Assembly (NCBI GenBank): GCA_019775845.1
Contig: JADQAV010000002.1
Coordinates: 682,001 to 746,000, forward strand
Source: Myrmaecium sp. VS I D KN 1
Lineage: Eukaryota > Ascomycota > Dothideomycetes > Valsariales > Valsariaceae
Direction of reading: 5' to 3'
Length of the DNA stretch: 64,000 nucleotides
The position numbers were made by a program, and so were the translations under genes. How positions within the stretch are numbered: the stretch's first letter is position 1; every line of letters starts with the position of its first letter. Positions 1-11,627 of this stretch are shown here, piece by piece. The notes beneath the pieces are model-generated. The model had not been told where the DNA came from and did not search any database. It was given only the letters and a program-made list of their open reading frames with translations.

Positions 1-1575
1 GCGTCTTCGCCATGGGAATATGGAACACTTCACTTCAACTCATTCTCCGCTGGTTCAACTATCGATTCCAAAACTTCGACCGCGCTTTTCCCATCCACAG
101 CTCCCCATCTAGCCCATTTCACCTACCTTTCCGCCCGTCCTGGACGGACATCTGAAAGTTCCTCCCGTGGATCCCTTAGGTACTTCACTACGACTTTATT
201 ACCCTCTTTTCTTCCACCTCCCTTCCCTCCTCTCCCTCGCGACGCCATCCACGTTGTCCCGGTATGAGATGGAAATGGGGTCCTCCGCCTCCCTCCCCTC
301 CCTTTGGAGTGACGAAAGGGAAACGTGGGCTTGGATTTGGGCGTGGGCGTGGGAGTGGGTGTGGGTGTGGGAAGAAGAGGGATGGGAGGAACGATGGGTT
401 CCTCCTTCCGCGGTCCAGCTGTCGTCGCATTCGGAAGGGGTATCATCGATCGGTACGGTAGGCGAGCTACCCGGTCAGATTCGATTTAGCAGTCGGGACG
501 GATGCGCCATCTGCGGCTATGTAGGGACGTATAGGGGGCCTTTAGTTGGTAGCTGGACGGCATATGGTAGTGATGTGCCAGTGTGTGATGAATTATTGTT
601 CGTTGCAGTATCTGGTGGTTCTAGCTCTGAGTTTCTCCCGCGACGCTGGGCATGGAAATCAATGAGGTATACTGACTGCCTCTGCAGTTGCGTGCGTTAT
701 GTACGGTCGACAAAGTACGGATGCGGGCTCCTCCATTTACCGAAGTGCTCCGTGTGCCCCGACACTGATGAGGGGTTGAGACAGTGAATTGCGAGGCACG
801 TTCATGTCCTTGCATACAGTATGCACACGATTTGGGAATAAAGGAAGAAAGACGACGCTTGTCTGGTAATCCCGGTCGTTGGTTGGTCTGCTCCGTATCA
901 AACAAACTCCTCTGTCCGGCCGTCGTCCACTGAAAAGGCAGTAGGGCCGATAAGGTTGGGTTTCTTTAGATTGTCAGGGAAACTTTCTCAGGGACGCTGG
1001 AATGGCTCTGGAGATTGTAAGTCTGTTTGATATATTCCAATCGATGTCGAGATCACTCACTGGTTGTGATAGGTTTACAATGTACCTGCTATACATCTCA
1101 TACTCCTGCTCTTGGCTCTCGTTCGATAGCGAAATCCTGAGGCACGGTTAGATGCAGGTACGGTCAGTTGGCTCATCCACGCCCAAGGCACACGGCGCCA
1201 CGGACCCTGGTTTTGCCTGGTTTGCCTGGTCCCACAGGTGAGTGGTTGAGTGGGTCCGGCTGGGAAAAGGCGAAAGGGGCCAGTCGTGCCAGTGAAACTC
1301 CGGCCAGGCCTGCACCAACAACGTCACCGTCCCGCTGCGAAAAAAAAGCCCATGGCCGCCCGGGAATTCCATTTCTTGTGACCGCTGCCGCCCTGTTCTC
1401 TTCACTTTCACATGCGGACTCCTCTGCCATCTCTCCGACCTCGATCAACCTCACCTCCGCCTCCCTGATTGCACTCGCGTCATCCTCTCATCCTGATCGT
1501 TGACGCCTCCCGCAACGTCGCTATCCCACTCCTCACCGCCCCAGCGTCAATCGCGACAGAACGTCCATCGGCAAC
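1..1575. other. Gene-poor left flank
   Basis: No open frame here has a recognisable domain or credible splice structure. Frames over 300-800 run through G-rich or simple sequence and look like chance. A six-run G-quadruplex-type tract lies inside (listed separately). The last few hundred bases are C/T-rich and fit a promoter and leader for the plus-strand gene that starts at 1576. Confidence 0.6.
339..371 (+). repeat. G-rich hexamer repeat, G-quadruplex type
   Basis: Six GGG runs are spaced by exactly three bases (runs at 339, 345, 351, 357, 363 and 369). The unit resembles GGGYGT. This matches the usual intramolecular G-quadruplex pattern. It is not the TTAGGG telomere repeat. Confidence 0.8.
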
Positions 1576-3231
1576 ATGGCCACCACATCGGAGGAAGACG
1601 GCATATGTGCGCGTATGCTCGCGCTGACGGAGCAGCTGCAAGCCTGCCACCAGGAGTTGAACAAACTCTTGATCACACGGCGTATGTCGGCTCCCCTGCC
1701 TATGGCGTCCCTTCGCTCTATCCGCTTCCCCACACCCGCTGACAATCCTTCCGACCGGTCCACAGGACGAGCCGAAGACACCCTCGGGATCCCGAACCCG
1801 ACCTTCGGCGTCACCTCCCCGAACGGCACCTCCACCAAGCTCGCCCTCAGCCCGCTGCGCAAAGCGACCGTGGACTACTTCAACCTCCGCACCGACGTCA
1901 CCCCCACCGTCATCGCCGCCCATTCCTCTGCCAAGCTGCTCTTCGTCCAGTTCGCCAAGTTCCTGCAAAACCGCGGCCTCGAAGACATCGACGCCGACGA
2001 GGAGGACTTCTTCCGCGCCATCTTCTACATCCTCGCGCTCAACCGGGCCCGGAAAGCAGCTGAAGCGCCCTCGGGCGAGAGCCGATACGGTATGTCTGCC
2101 GTCCGCGGCTCCAAAAAGCGATGGGACATGCTGAATGAGACTACAGCTCCTGACTCACCGCCGTCGCCTCCACCAACGCACAATGCGCAAACACCACCGA
2201 GAGCCCTTTCTCCACCGCCGGCCTCCTACGTCCTTCATGCCGGTAGCACTCCAGGTGCAGCCTCACCCGCAGACCACACACCCGGCCTCGTCTCGCCCGC
2301 ACCAGATCCGCCCATGACTCCTGACCGACACACCGATGCAGAAACCCTGCCGAGCAATGACGATAGCAACCCAGGTTCCGGCCCCAACTCGGGATCCGGT
2401 GCCGCCACCCCGACCCAACACTCCTACTCCGCCAGCCAGAAGAACACCTCGCCGGGATCGAAAGGTAGAAACCTATTCGAGGGATTGGGCATCCTCCCCG
2501 AGTGTCACGAGGAGGACGAAGACGTCCTCTCACCCGCGGTCGAGCACCGCGAGGTCGTCTTCCACCCCGAACCGAAACCGGACGAGATCGCGCCGGCAGA
2601 CGACCCGGCCCTGACGGGCGCGCTCAGCCTGCCCACGCACCCCGCCGCCACCGGCGCGAACGGCGGCGAACACGTGGAGACCGAGTTCGAGGCGGAGCTG
2701 CAGAAGCGCCTGGAGGAGCTGACTCAGCACCCGGAGGAGGCCGTCCCGCAAGTCCTCGCCCACCCGGGCGTGCTCCTCTCGCCCTCCGAGAGCAGCTTCG
2801 AGCCGAGCCGGACGGGCAGCATCGACTTCTCGGCGTTTCTGGAACGGCAGCAGGAAGGCCTGAAAAGCAACTTCAGCGGCTTGCGCGTGTCGAGCTTGAC
2901 GCACGACGCGGCGGCGGCCGCGGCGGCGGAGAAGCCACGGGAGAAGCAGGAGCGGGAGCGGGAGCGGGAGGAAGAGGAAAACCGGTCACAGGCCCCCGAG
3001 GAGACGCGAAAGACCTCTCCGCCACACGATCCGCCGCACGATTCAACGCAAACGCAAAATCAAAAGCAACAAAAGTCGACCGAGCGCCCGAAACCGACGT
3101 TCCTCCTGCCGCACCTCCCGCACGACGCGGACGATCAGTTCGCCCGGCCGCGCACGCCCGAGGGCGTCCGCCTGAAGCCCAGCACCGAGCGGCCGATGAA
3201 CTTTGGCGCGCCGATGGGGCGGCTGGCGTGA
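1576..3231 (+). CDS. Uncharacterised disordered protein with a short helical N-terminal core
   Basis: A single open frame encodes 551 residues. The ATG has a good context (GGCAACATGG). I do not recognise the family. Residues 1-35 look helical (LTEQLQACHQELNKLL). Residues about 90-165 form the best candidate for a folded part: it starts near SPLRKATVDYF, includes LLFVQFAKFLQNRG and an acidic DADEEDFF, and ends NRARKA. The rest is Pro/Ser/Thr/Glu-rich low complexity. An Ala run and an alternating Glu/Arg stretch lie near 440-460. The C-terminal part has basic and Pro-rich motifs. It could be a scaffold or regulatory protein, but no function can be assigned. The GC-rich 3' half also keeps other frames open; I treat those as shadows. 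Confidence 0.7.
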   Translation: MATTSEEDGICARMLALTEQLQACHQELNKLLITRRMSAPLPMASLRSIRFPTPADNPSDRSTGRAEDTLGIPNPTFGVTSPNGTSTKLALSPLRKATVDYFNLRTDVTPTVIAAHSSAKLLFVQFAKFLQNRGLEDIDADEEDFFRAIFYILALNRARKAAEAPSGESRYGMSAVRGSKKRWDMLNETTAPDSPPSPPPTHNAQTPPRALSPPPASYVLHAGSTPGAASPADHTPGLVSPAPDPPMTPDRHTDAETLPSNDDSNPGSGPNSGSGAATPTQHSYSASQKNTSPGSKGRNLFEGLGILPECHEEDEDVLSPAVEHREVVFHPEPKPDEIAPADDPALTGALSLPTHPAATGANGGEHVETEFEAELQKRLEELTQHPEEAVPQVLAHPGVLLSPSESSFEPSRTGSIDFSAFLERQQEGLKSNFSGLRVSSLTHDAAAAAAAEKPREKQEREREREEEENRSQAPEETRKTSPPHDPPHDSTQTQNQKQQKSTERPKPTFLLPHLPHDADDQFARPRTPEGVRLKPSTERPMNFGAPMGRLA

Positions 3232-4736
3232 GCGGCGGGGTGGAAATCGACGAGACGACTTTGACGGCCTCGGGCGCACTTACAGGCATACACATATATA
3301 CCCGGAAAATTACGTGTGCGATCTTCTTTCTTCCGCCCTCTCAAACCGCTTTTTATTTCCTTCTTCTTTCCGCTCCGCACTCTTCCCCTCCCTCTCCCCA
3401 TCCATCCATCGCTTTCCTGCCTTCCGATTCAGTCTCTTCAGTCAGTGACGCAGAAGGGAAAGCAGAACAAAGAAAAGAAAAGGACTTTCATAGACGGGGT
3501 ACATCGGATGTTTTTCTCTCCTTCCGGTTTTTTTTTTCTGCTTTCTTCCTTGGATTAGAAAGGGGATCTTAGAAGGCGCCAGGTTTTTTTCTCCCTTGTT
3601 ATCTTGGGTACTGACATAGACATCATCTCTTTTCTTTCTTACGTTTCCCTTCGTTCTATCCCTGTTTAATTCCTTGTTTAACTCTCCCCCTTCTCTTCTT
3701 TCCTCTTATCTGCTGTACGACGAAGAGGGGCTTTTCTTGCAACGGATCGGATGATGCTGTGGGTTTATCTTTGGCGGACGTTGAGGGAAGAGAGGGGAAC
3801 ATTGGATGCCTTGGGGGTGGTTGGATCGGTATCCCTTTCAATCGATGCAGGCTGGGATAACGAGGTGTGATGGCACCGCAGGGATTATTTCATCGGTCTC
3901 AGGCAACGCACACATACGACGCCACACGGAAAAACCAAGAGGCTGAAGATCGAAAGAGCAACGGAAATGTGGAGGAGAGAAAAAGGTATTTAGGAATACA
4001 GTCAGTGAATGGAAGCAGAGAAAGTAGGGCCGTAGCCTTTCGTAAGAAGGGAAAAGAGAAGCGCCAAAACAATTCCCAACCCAGGAAGTATACCAAATCA
4101 AAAAAACCAATATCGCCATCCGGTACCCGTTCCTTTCCATGCATGTATCGTTTTCCTGACAAAACTCCTGATGATAACAATGTTTCGGGGCCGTGGTCCT
4201 GATTTACCAGGCTGACTCCCTCACACTCCAACCGCGTCATGCGAACCCTCGTAATCCGTGTTGAGACCGGTTGGGCATTAATGATAAAACGGTCTGGCTG
4301 CCGTGATACAGAGCAATGCTTGGTGCTGCTTCGTTCGAGATCGCCATCTTCCAAGCTCATTTTCGCGTTTCAAGAGCGGAGAGAAATATAGACATGTGCC
4401 AATAATCCAACAGCAGGGGAACGTGACTGGAGACCTAGGAGCGTGTCGCTGGACGGCGGAAGAGGATCTGCTGGAGCCCGAGCGGGGACGGCTGAGATCC
4501 GATCGAAGACTGAGACAGCGTGATCCTGACGTAGAGACTCACAGCTAGTCCAATAACCAGCGCCGTGACCGCAAGGGTGGATCTACGGGTGCTCACGGTC
4601 AGTCCGACATGCTTCAGGACGCAGCCTTTCAAGACGCAGCAAACACATGCTGTGTAAAAACACCCGAAGAAATGTTAAACCCACCAAGTCCCATCAACAA
4701 CAGTGCGCCAAAACGAGACCCGCCAAGAGAGATTCC
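3232..4736. other. Convergent 3' intergenic region
   Basis: This lies between the 3' ends of two converging genes. It is T-rich just after 3300 and then mixed. No domain-bearing frame is seen. A minus-strand frame at 4435-4632 encodes a helix-like stretch but cannot be joined in phase to the upstream gene (see rejected items). Confidence 0.6.
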
Positions 4737-6395
4737 TTACGCAGTTTTCCGCCTCCCAAACAGCTTCGCAAGCCAATTACCAAACGGAGTCAACCAATTA
4801 GAGAGTAAGAAGCGCCAAAAGTAGGTGAAGAAGCCCTCTTGCTGGCCTTGCTTGAGTGCGGCTTGGCCAGGGTTCGATCTCAGTGGCCGATCGACGCCTT
4901 CGCTAGCTTCGGAGGATGTCCATCGGCGTTTGCTTGCGTTGGCCGAGTCAGACCTTGGGGGCTTGTGAATTCCTGTCGCCACTGCCGCATCCGAGTCTTC
5001 CAGATTAGCGTCGCTGTCCTGATCGACATGGTTGCCTTCGTCGGCATCCGCCGTGGCCGTCTCCGTGATGGTCGAGCCCTGTGGCCCAGAAGATGGCCGT
5101 TCCGGCGATGTGTTAGAGCGTACCTTCTTGTCCTTTGGTGTCATCGGTGGTGTCAAAGGCTCTCCTTGTAGCTCGGGTGGATTTGAAGGAGACTCATGGG
5201 CAAAATCGCGGGTGTGCGAGGTGACGGTAGTCAGTCGAGAGCCTTCGGCAGTGTCGGGGGAAGCGGAGCTGATGTTGAGACCTTGCGGGGGTAGTCCGCG
5301 ATCAGGCAATCTCTCTTCCTCCGCCAGGCTCTCTTCCTCTTCTTCGCCTATCATGTCCAAAGTTGGGCTGGCGCCTATCGAAGATGTTCTGGAGTGCTGT
5401 CTAGGGGAGCGGTTTGGTGGTGAGTCGGAGTTGATGTCTTCATGAGTCAGGTCAACAGGCATACGGTTAGATGCTCGTCGAATATGCTGAAAGATCTGCT
5501 CCCTATCGGTGGGAAAGGGTTCTATCGAAGGGTCATTGAGGTCCGGCTCATCCTCATCCGAAAACACCGCGCCGGAAGAAGCTCGAGACGCACGACGGCT
5601 GTGGGAAAGTCCTAGTGGCATGTGCTTTTCATCTTCGGGGGAGAGCTCGTGCCCGAACAATGGGGTGCCGTCTTCGTCCAGTTTCATCGGATGGGATATG
5701 GACGACGAGCGAACCGAATGTCGAGGGCTACCATGTGCTTCCTCTACCGTCTCGTGGCTGAACAAAGGGGCGGGGGGTTCATCCAGGCCATTGACGGTGT
5801 CAGATGGGCTAGTGAAGCCGTTCCTCTCATGCGGCAACAGCGGGGGCTCCTCGTCGTCCTCGTCGGCGCCGTTCTCAGGCGAAATCAGTAGCTCATCGGG
5901 CTCCGCGTCCGCGGCTCTTTTTTCATGAGCCTCTCGTTGTCCTGTGGTAGCATCTGAGCCAAAATCATCCCCATGCTCAGGTCTCGCGTCGGTCTTCTCG
6001 ACAACGAGATGAGGAACCTGTGGATGTGATCCGTTTGCGGCATCTTCGTGGTGGGGAGCCTTCACATGCAGCACATTGTTCTGGTTGCCGACCTCATCCG
6101 TAGCTGCGATCCCGCATTAGCGTCAGCGGAGCATTAAGGGCAACCGAATCGTACCTTTAGGGGAGTTCTCATCCAGCACCCACCAATCCCCCGGACCGAG
6201 ACGAAACTTATACTGATATTCACCTTCCTCAACGGCATCGAAATGTTTTCGGAAGATCAAGTCGCCCTCAAGCGTTTTATCCTGACTGACTTCCATCTCG
6301 AGCGGCGCCCATGCCGGTTCAGTGAAGGAAGCGGCAACGTAAACTGGCGGAACTGTGCCAGGAGACGAGAAAGTGATTTCCACGGGGCTCTTCAT
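4737..6395 (-). CDS. AMPK-type glycogen-binding domain (CBM48) protein
   Basis: Two exons: 6395-6155 and 6103-4737, with a 51-nt GTACGA...CAG intron. The product is 535 residues. The N-terminal about 90 residues are a CBM48/AMPK-beta glycogen-binding fold. It starts VEITFSSPGTVPPVYVAASF and has the YKFRLGPGDWWVLDE core; the intron falls directly after this core. The middle is long, acidic, Ser/Pro-rich and disordered. The C-terminus (FFTYFWRFLLSNWLTPFGNW) is aromatic and amphipathic, ends in FGRRKTA and may touch membranes. This layout matches a family found in Pezizomycotina; it lacks the AMPK-beta C-terminal domain, so it is not the SNF1 beta subunit. Carbohydrate binding is inferred from the family. 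The first in-frame ATG (6395) was chosen; longer reading needs a TTG start. Confidence 0.85.
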
Positions 6396-9119
6396 TGTTC
6401 TGTCCTCTAAGCTATTCGGATTCAATGGATCGTCGCAGATTAGGTCCCGGAGAACAGGGGGCTGAGGGTATTGTCAACGAGGCTGGAGAGAGAGCTATCT
6501 CCGCCTGAAGGTCCAGTAAGGATGAATGGATCGCGGACAGGTCAGCAGCAAAGCCGCAGTGGCCGGATGATGCCGGGAGCCTGGTTCACTGGTATGTCAG
6601 TGGTAATGCCTTCACTCTTCCCGAGAAGGTTGCATGAAGGTCAATGTCCTGTGGACAGGCGAGTACACTGAAGACAGAGATAGGGCAATATTCTGTCCGA
6701 AAAACCTCAAGGGGTGCGACAGCTGAAGGCAACGCAGCTCAATGAGAGGGAAGAGATGGTAACGAAGTGTAGAGAAGAACGACCGAGGATGATGGGATCG
6801 AAGGTAGGCGAGCAGGCTGAGGTATGGTGTCTCGACTACAGTACAGAGGTGCTTTAGGGCTGTATGAGAGGTGCTTACCGGGTGCTTGTCGTCACCGGCA
6901 GAAGTGTCCTTCCAACGCTGGCGAGCGTTCCTTCCGTGTGTAGAGGGCAAGAGTAACAATGCGTTGCTCCGAGCGGAGGAGGATGGAGAGGAAGATGAGG
7001 AGGATAGGGAGATGCAGCGCGAGAGGGGATTGAGGAGTCCTCGAGAAATCCGGAGACGCTGGAGCGGGCGGGGGGGCGAGGAGGATCAGGATGGCCCAGG
7101 TAGAAGGGGAGCAGCGGATAGGAGGGGATGGCAGGTACGAAGATATGGCAATTTACCGTGTACACAGCGCACAGCACACAGCACCAGTGTACCTGCCCGT
7201 GGTGGTTGGACGCGCACAATCACTCCGGAGTTATCATTCGATCGCCTATTGCTGGCGTGGTGTTCGGCCGGTGCAGGGATAGCTGCACGCCGGTTCGTCT
7301 GGGCAGGAAGAAACCTTGTCGCTGCTGCAGCCGGCGCGTGTGTAGCGGGCAGGCAGGTAGCCTTACTACCTTGGGTAGTCGATGGCGCTGGGAACTGGGA
7401 GATGGATGGATTGCGGCAGCACGCGCTGATGGGTGAGAAGCAAAGAGTGGCAGAGCGAAGCAGAGTCGTCAAGCGTGAAGCAGCAAAGAGGAGAAAGAAT
7501 GCGAGGGGAAAAGAGGGAGGAAGAGAAAGAGAGAGAGAAGGCGGAGAGAAGCGGAAAGGAAAGGAAAGGAAGTCAAAATGGGGCCGGCCGGTTTCGCTGT
7601 TTTGTTCCAATGGACGGCCTGCCTGCCTTCCAAGTCCCATCCCTCTCCCGTCGGGACCAGAAGCCCGTCCACTTCCATGACCACCAGTGACGTGACGCGG
7701 GGAATCGCACAGGCACTGGCAGTCCACTGGCTCGGCCACCAGGCGAACCGGGTCGGCCAGCGCAAGACCCACCCGACTGCCACTAAAACCCCCCCGATCT
7801 TTCTCTTCTCCTCCTCCTCCAGTCTTTCCCCTCCTCTCCCCCACAGAACGCTAAGGTAGGCTTTAAAGCTGGCGAAAGCGCGCCACCACCATGGGGAAAG
7901 GAAAGCCTCCTTTGACGAAACGTCCGTCTCACGCGTGTCCAGTGCGCAGAAAGATGAAGAAAGTCACGGAGTAGCCCACAGGTGGCTGTATCATAACTTA
8001 TCCTGCCGTCATAATTACTACAGTGCAATTTGAAACCCATTTAATGCGCAAAAGGCGAATGGGCCAGTGGCAGGCAGACTCCCGCTACAGAGCGTGAAGC
8101 AAGCGCCTTATGGGGGAAATTTAGCAACGAAAGGAAAGAAGGCAAAAGATAAGTTAGTAAATACGCGGAGGATATTCACAGCATGAGAAAGAAGAGCTGC
8201 CCGGCCGGTGGCCTGAGTATCAGCGATGGAATGGAAAGTTTTTCGCGTTGTACAACAGCGGGAAAGAACACCGCAGAAGATCACGGAGGGCTGCCCGCAG
8301 CATCTCCCGTTTCTCCCTCCATCCCAAATTCCCTCCGATGCCTCCCGATCCAACTTCCTCCTCCACGCCATCCGATCCCGTTCCATTCCTTCTCATCCAC
8401 CTCAGCACATAAAGAACTCTATACAACAACTACAAAAGAAGCAGGAAAATAGAGAAGACCTCCTATCCCAATCGAAACACCCTTCTCCTATTAGCCCCTA
8501 CATACACCCCGTACATCCACTACAAGCCCCCCTCCTGCCCTCGGGAGCGGGGTCGTCTCATGCATTGCAGCACGCATGCATGCCTGCCTGCATGCATGCA
8601 TACAGAAACGCACCTGATACTGGGGATACCATGCCACTATGTACATATGTGTGCATCACCACCGCGGGACTCTCAGCCTCACCGTTGTCGACAACGTCGA
8701 CGTCAACGTGCGTGCGCTCAGCCACAATCAGCGAAGCAGGATTACTGCAGTTATACAGAAGGTATCACGGTATACGTCGTCATCACCATTATTCAGCTGG
8801 TGTTTGGTCGTCTTGATGTAAGCTCATTTAGTGTACTGCTCGATTTCATGGTATCTTTTTTCCTTCCCTCCTCATACGGACCAAGGACCTGCCTCATAGA
8901 CAGAAACAACGAAGGAAAAAAACAAAAAGAATAAGAGACAACAGGATCAGCAAGTACATATCAGCCAGCACCCATCATGCGTTCATCCCAAGCCATTGAT
9001 GTGAGAGAGAAATCTTGCCAGAGCCCCCCAACGCCCCATCCTAATGTATTTCCCCTATCCTCAACCTCGCCCATGACCCAAAATAAGCCATTATATCTTC
9101 CTTTCTATCCAAATCGCGA
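6396..9119. other. Long intergenic region with C/T-rich and CATG-rich tracts
   Basis: The block lies upstream of the CBM48 gene and downstream of the cupredoxin gene, both on the minus strand. It has purine/pyrimidine-skewed stretches (about 7480-7580 and 7800-7850) and a CATG microsatellite near 8574. Several frames of 90-270 codons exist but are compositional and carry no domain. A 5' leader or leader introns of the CBM48 gene may lie here. Confidence 0.55.
8574..8601. repeat. GCATGCAT/CCTG microsatellite
   Basis: Alternating GCAT and GCCT tetramers form a short, nearly self-complementary tract. It lies in non-coding sequence. Confidence 0.8.
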
Positions 9120-9882
9120 TTACAAGAAATAAGCCCACCCCACCCCCGCAAACACACCCACAACAACCGTCATCGGAACCCGCACGCCGAGCGCGGACGC
9201 CGCACCCGTCGCCACCGTCGACGACGAGCCCGACGACGCGGCCGTAGAGCCGGAGGAGGTGGACGCGGTCCCGGAAGCGGATGAGACGCTGGTGTCCACG
9301 GCGAGGGTGCCGCCGAAGCCGTCCGAGACGGTGGGGCTGGTGTTGTTGGTCGCGGCGGCGGCCGCGGAGGCGTAGGCGGCGAGGGTTTTCTTGGTGCCGC
9401 TGTTGTGAGGGAGTTAGTTGTGATTGGTTTGCTACCGGTGTATCATGACCGATGTAGGTTCAGACAGGGACGGATTGGGGTGGGGAGGGGAGAAAGGTAA
9501 GAAAAACGTACGAGGCCTGATTGATCACGCCCACCATGCCCTCCTGGCAGTGCTTGCCCCGGGAGCAGTAGAACCAGATCGGGGAAGTATCGTTGACGGT
9601 GATGGAGTAGGACGTGTTGGCCAGGCCGGAGGCGGTGGGCACGAAGCCGGAGAAGAAGCCGCCGGCGAGCGGCTGGCACGCGTCCGCGAAGCCGCCCTGG
9701 ACGACGCTGTGGGCCTGCGGGTAGAAGAGGAAGGTGACGGTGTCGCCGGCGGCCGCGGTCGTGCTATTCGGCGTGAAGCTGAGCCCGTCCTTGCCCACGA
9801 GGATCTTGTGCGTCGTCGCGGCCGAGGCTAGGCCAGCTAGCAGGGCGATGGCGGCGGTGGTGGCGATGGAGGGGAAATGCAT
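9120..9882 (-). CDS. Secreted GPI-type cupredoxin (plastocyanin-like)
   Basis: Two exons: 9882-9512 and 9399-9120, with a 112-nt GTACGT...CAG intron. The product is 216 residues. Residues 1-21 are a signal peptide (hydrophobic AIALLAGLASA). Residues 23-125 form a cupredoxin domain: GDTVTFLF strand, then His58, Cys106, His111 and Met116 in the order expected of type-1 copper ligands (WFYCSRGKHCQEGM). Cys69 and Cys112 can form the usual disulfide. Residues about 130-190 are Ser/Thr/Ala-rich. The C-terminus is a hydrophobic tail (MTVVVGVFAGVGWAYFL) that fits a GPI signal. Fungal proteins of this type sit at the cell surface; some rise in appressoria or under stress. The copper role is inferred from ligands; the partner is unknown. 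Confidence 0.9.
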
Positions 9883-10040
9883 GGTGTCGGTTTGCTTTTT
9901 GGATGGAATAGGATTATGTATATGGAAAGATGGACAGAGAAAAACGAAGAAGATGTGAAGGGGCTTGGAATGAGAGGATATTTGAGATGATTGTTGAATT
10001 GAGTGGTGAGCTACGAAGAAGAGTGGATTTCAGATGCATT

Positions 10041-10046
10041 CTTATA
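10041..10046 (-). promoter_or_regulatory. TATA-like box of the cupredoxin gene
   Basis: The minus strand reads TATAAG about 160 bp upstream of the cupredoxin ATG. Position and sequence fit a core promoter; there is no direct evidence of use. Confidence 0.45.
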
Positions 10047-11449
10047 CTCCCTTTTCTTGATTCTCTCCCTCTTTCTCGACCAAACCGACGCTCTCTCTTG
10101 GACGGCGTCGCACACTTTCGAAACCCGCCCGGTTTGACGTGTAACTCTCCCTCCGGGGAAGACGACAGCTTCGAGACGGCTCATGCTGGAAGACAGAGGG
10201 CACCGTTGAGCAGTTCCAGGCGCGATGTGAGAGTGTGCCAGCCACCGTTTTTGGAATTGATAGGTGCCCTATGGATGTAGCATTTCTGGGGAAGCGAGCG
10301 TATGAGGCGCGCAGGGGCCAGCGCTTCTTCCTACAAAAAGAGCATGGAATGCACGAAAGGCGCTGCGCAGGGACAAGCGGGAGTTGGCTGGCCTGGCGTA
10401 GCGGGATCGAGTGTCATCCAGAGAGGCTGAAGATAGGATCTCCGACGTTGGTGAAATCCCTTCTTTGCTTTTCGAGGGGGCCAGGAGGTGAGGGGATGTT
10501 ACAGTTCACAATCGGAAACCGGCGAAGGTCAAGGCAGAGACAGGGAACATGGAGCGAGGCTTGGCGAGCACGTCCGGAGCAGGCCGGGGACGGATATGGG
10601 ATGGTTTACGTAAGGGCTGCCGCATGGCACACGAGATCCCGTGACTTTCGGCCTCTTCCGTAGCACCCGGACTACTCCGTACCTCAGGTTCTCCACACAT
10701 TCCCTCCGATACCCGGCCTTCCCTCCCGGCCCGTTGAAGTAAGGCAGAGAGGCCCGCTATTTTTGGAACGATCTCCCACAGCTCCGGACGTTTTCCCAAC
10801 GACGACGAGTGACAAGATGACAAGACCTCTTCCTGTCCCCACTCAATCCACCCAGCGATGAGCCTCACGTTATTCACACCCGTCGTCGCGGTTCACCGGA
10901 TCATGGCATGGGAAATAAATCGCACCCGATGAGGTCAAGCTCGCCGACGTGTTTTCTGCTGCTGGAAGGATGGTGGGGAGGGAAGTCAGCGGACTTTTCT
11001 TTGGGAGCCGACAGCAAATCAATACGAAGATCGGTAGGTTTATGCTTATATCGGGGATCTGCAGCGGCTTGTTGAGCCGTTCCACTTCCCCACCGAGTAT
11101 TCAACCACGAGGTCTCTTCCCGTTCCGGCTTACGGTTTCGCACGGCAAGACTTCAATGGGATATGTAAGTTTGGTCAGTGCCTCTCACGCCCGAATGGTT
11201 TTCCTCGCGGGATCTCGTATTGCGCTGGAGGTAGGATGTAAGGTCGGTTTGTAGGTGCGACCTACTGGGCACTAAAGCCGTATTCTAGCTTCCCTTGGTG
11301 GTACCTCCCACACGCATCCCATCGTTTCCGTACGGTAGTAACCAGGCGCAACCGGCTGTAGTGGACGTGCCTTCTTTCTCGGCTTCTTGAGCTTTGGCGG
11401 TGACGGAAAGGTCATCACCAGTACTGTGATATCCGAGGGTAGTAGTAGG

Positions 11450-11457
11450 TATATAAA
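11450..11457 (+). promoter_or_regulatory. TATA box of the cerato-platanin gene
   Basis: TATATAAA lies about 170 bp upstream of the ATG, followed by a C/A-rich leader typical of highly expressed fungal genes. Confidence 0.6.
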
Positions 11458-11627
11458 GAGGCCTCGCCGATCTCAATGGCTTCAATTCTTCCATCAAGCA
11501 TCCCATTCCAGCCTCCGACTTTCACGACCGCTCACTCTCATAATCACTGCTCTCTGGTATTCATAATATCTTAATCGACTCTCTCCTCGAACATCACATC
11601 CCAATCCACCACCACTCCACCGCCACA

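Larger units (their letters stand above)
9883..11627. promoter_or_regulatory. Shared divergent promoter region, cupredoxin and cerato-platanin
   Basis: These 1.75 kb separate two divergent genes for secreted proteins. Each side has a TATA-like element (listed separately). Internal frames (for example 10506-10877 minus) carry no domain. Nothing else supported is seen. Confidence 0.5.

Noticed and set aside
2502-3572. Second long plus-strand frame over the 3' half of the 1576 gene
   Set aside because: It is Arg/Gly/Pro-rich, a typical shadow of GC-rich coding sequence, and has no domain.
4435-4632. Possible extra C-terminal exon of the CBM48 gene with a membrane-like helix (STLAVTALVIGLAV)
   Set aside because: A GTAAGG donor overlaps the stop codon and a CAG acceptor exists, but the join does not enter the helix-encoding frame. 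The family normally ends near FGRRK, as the shorter model does.
7086-7844. Minus-strand 252-codon frame
   Set aside because: Composition reflects C/T-rich promoter sequence; no domain and no supporting splice sites.
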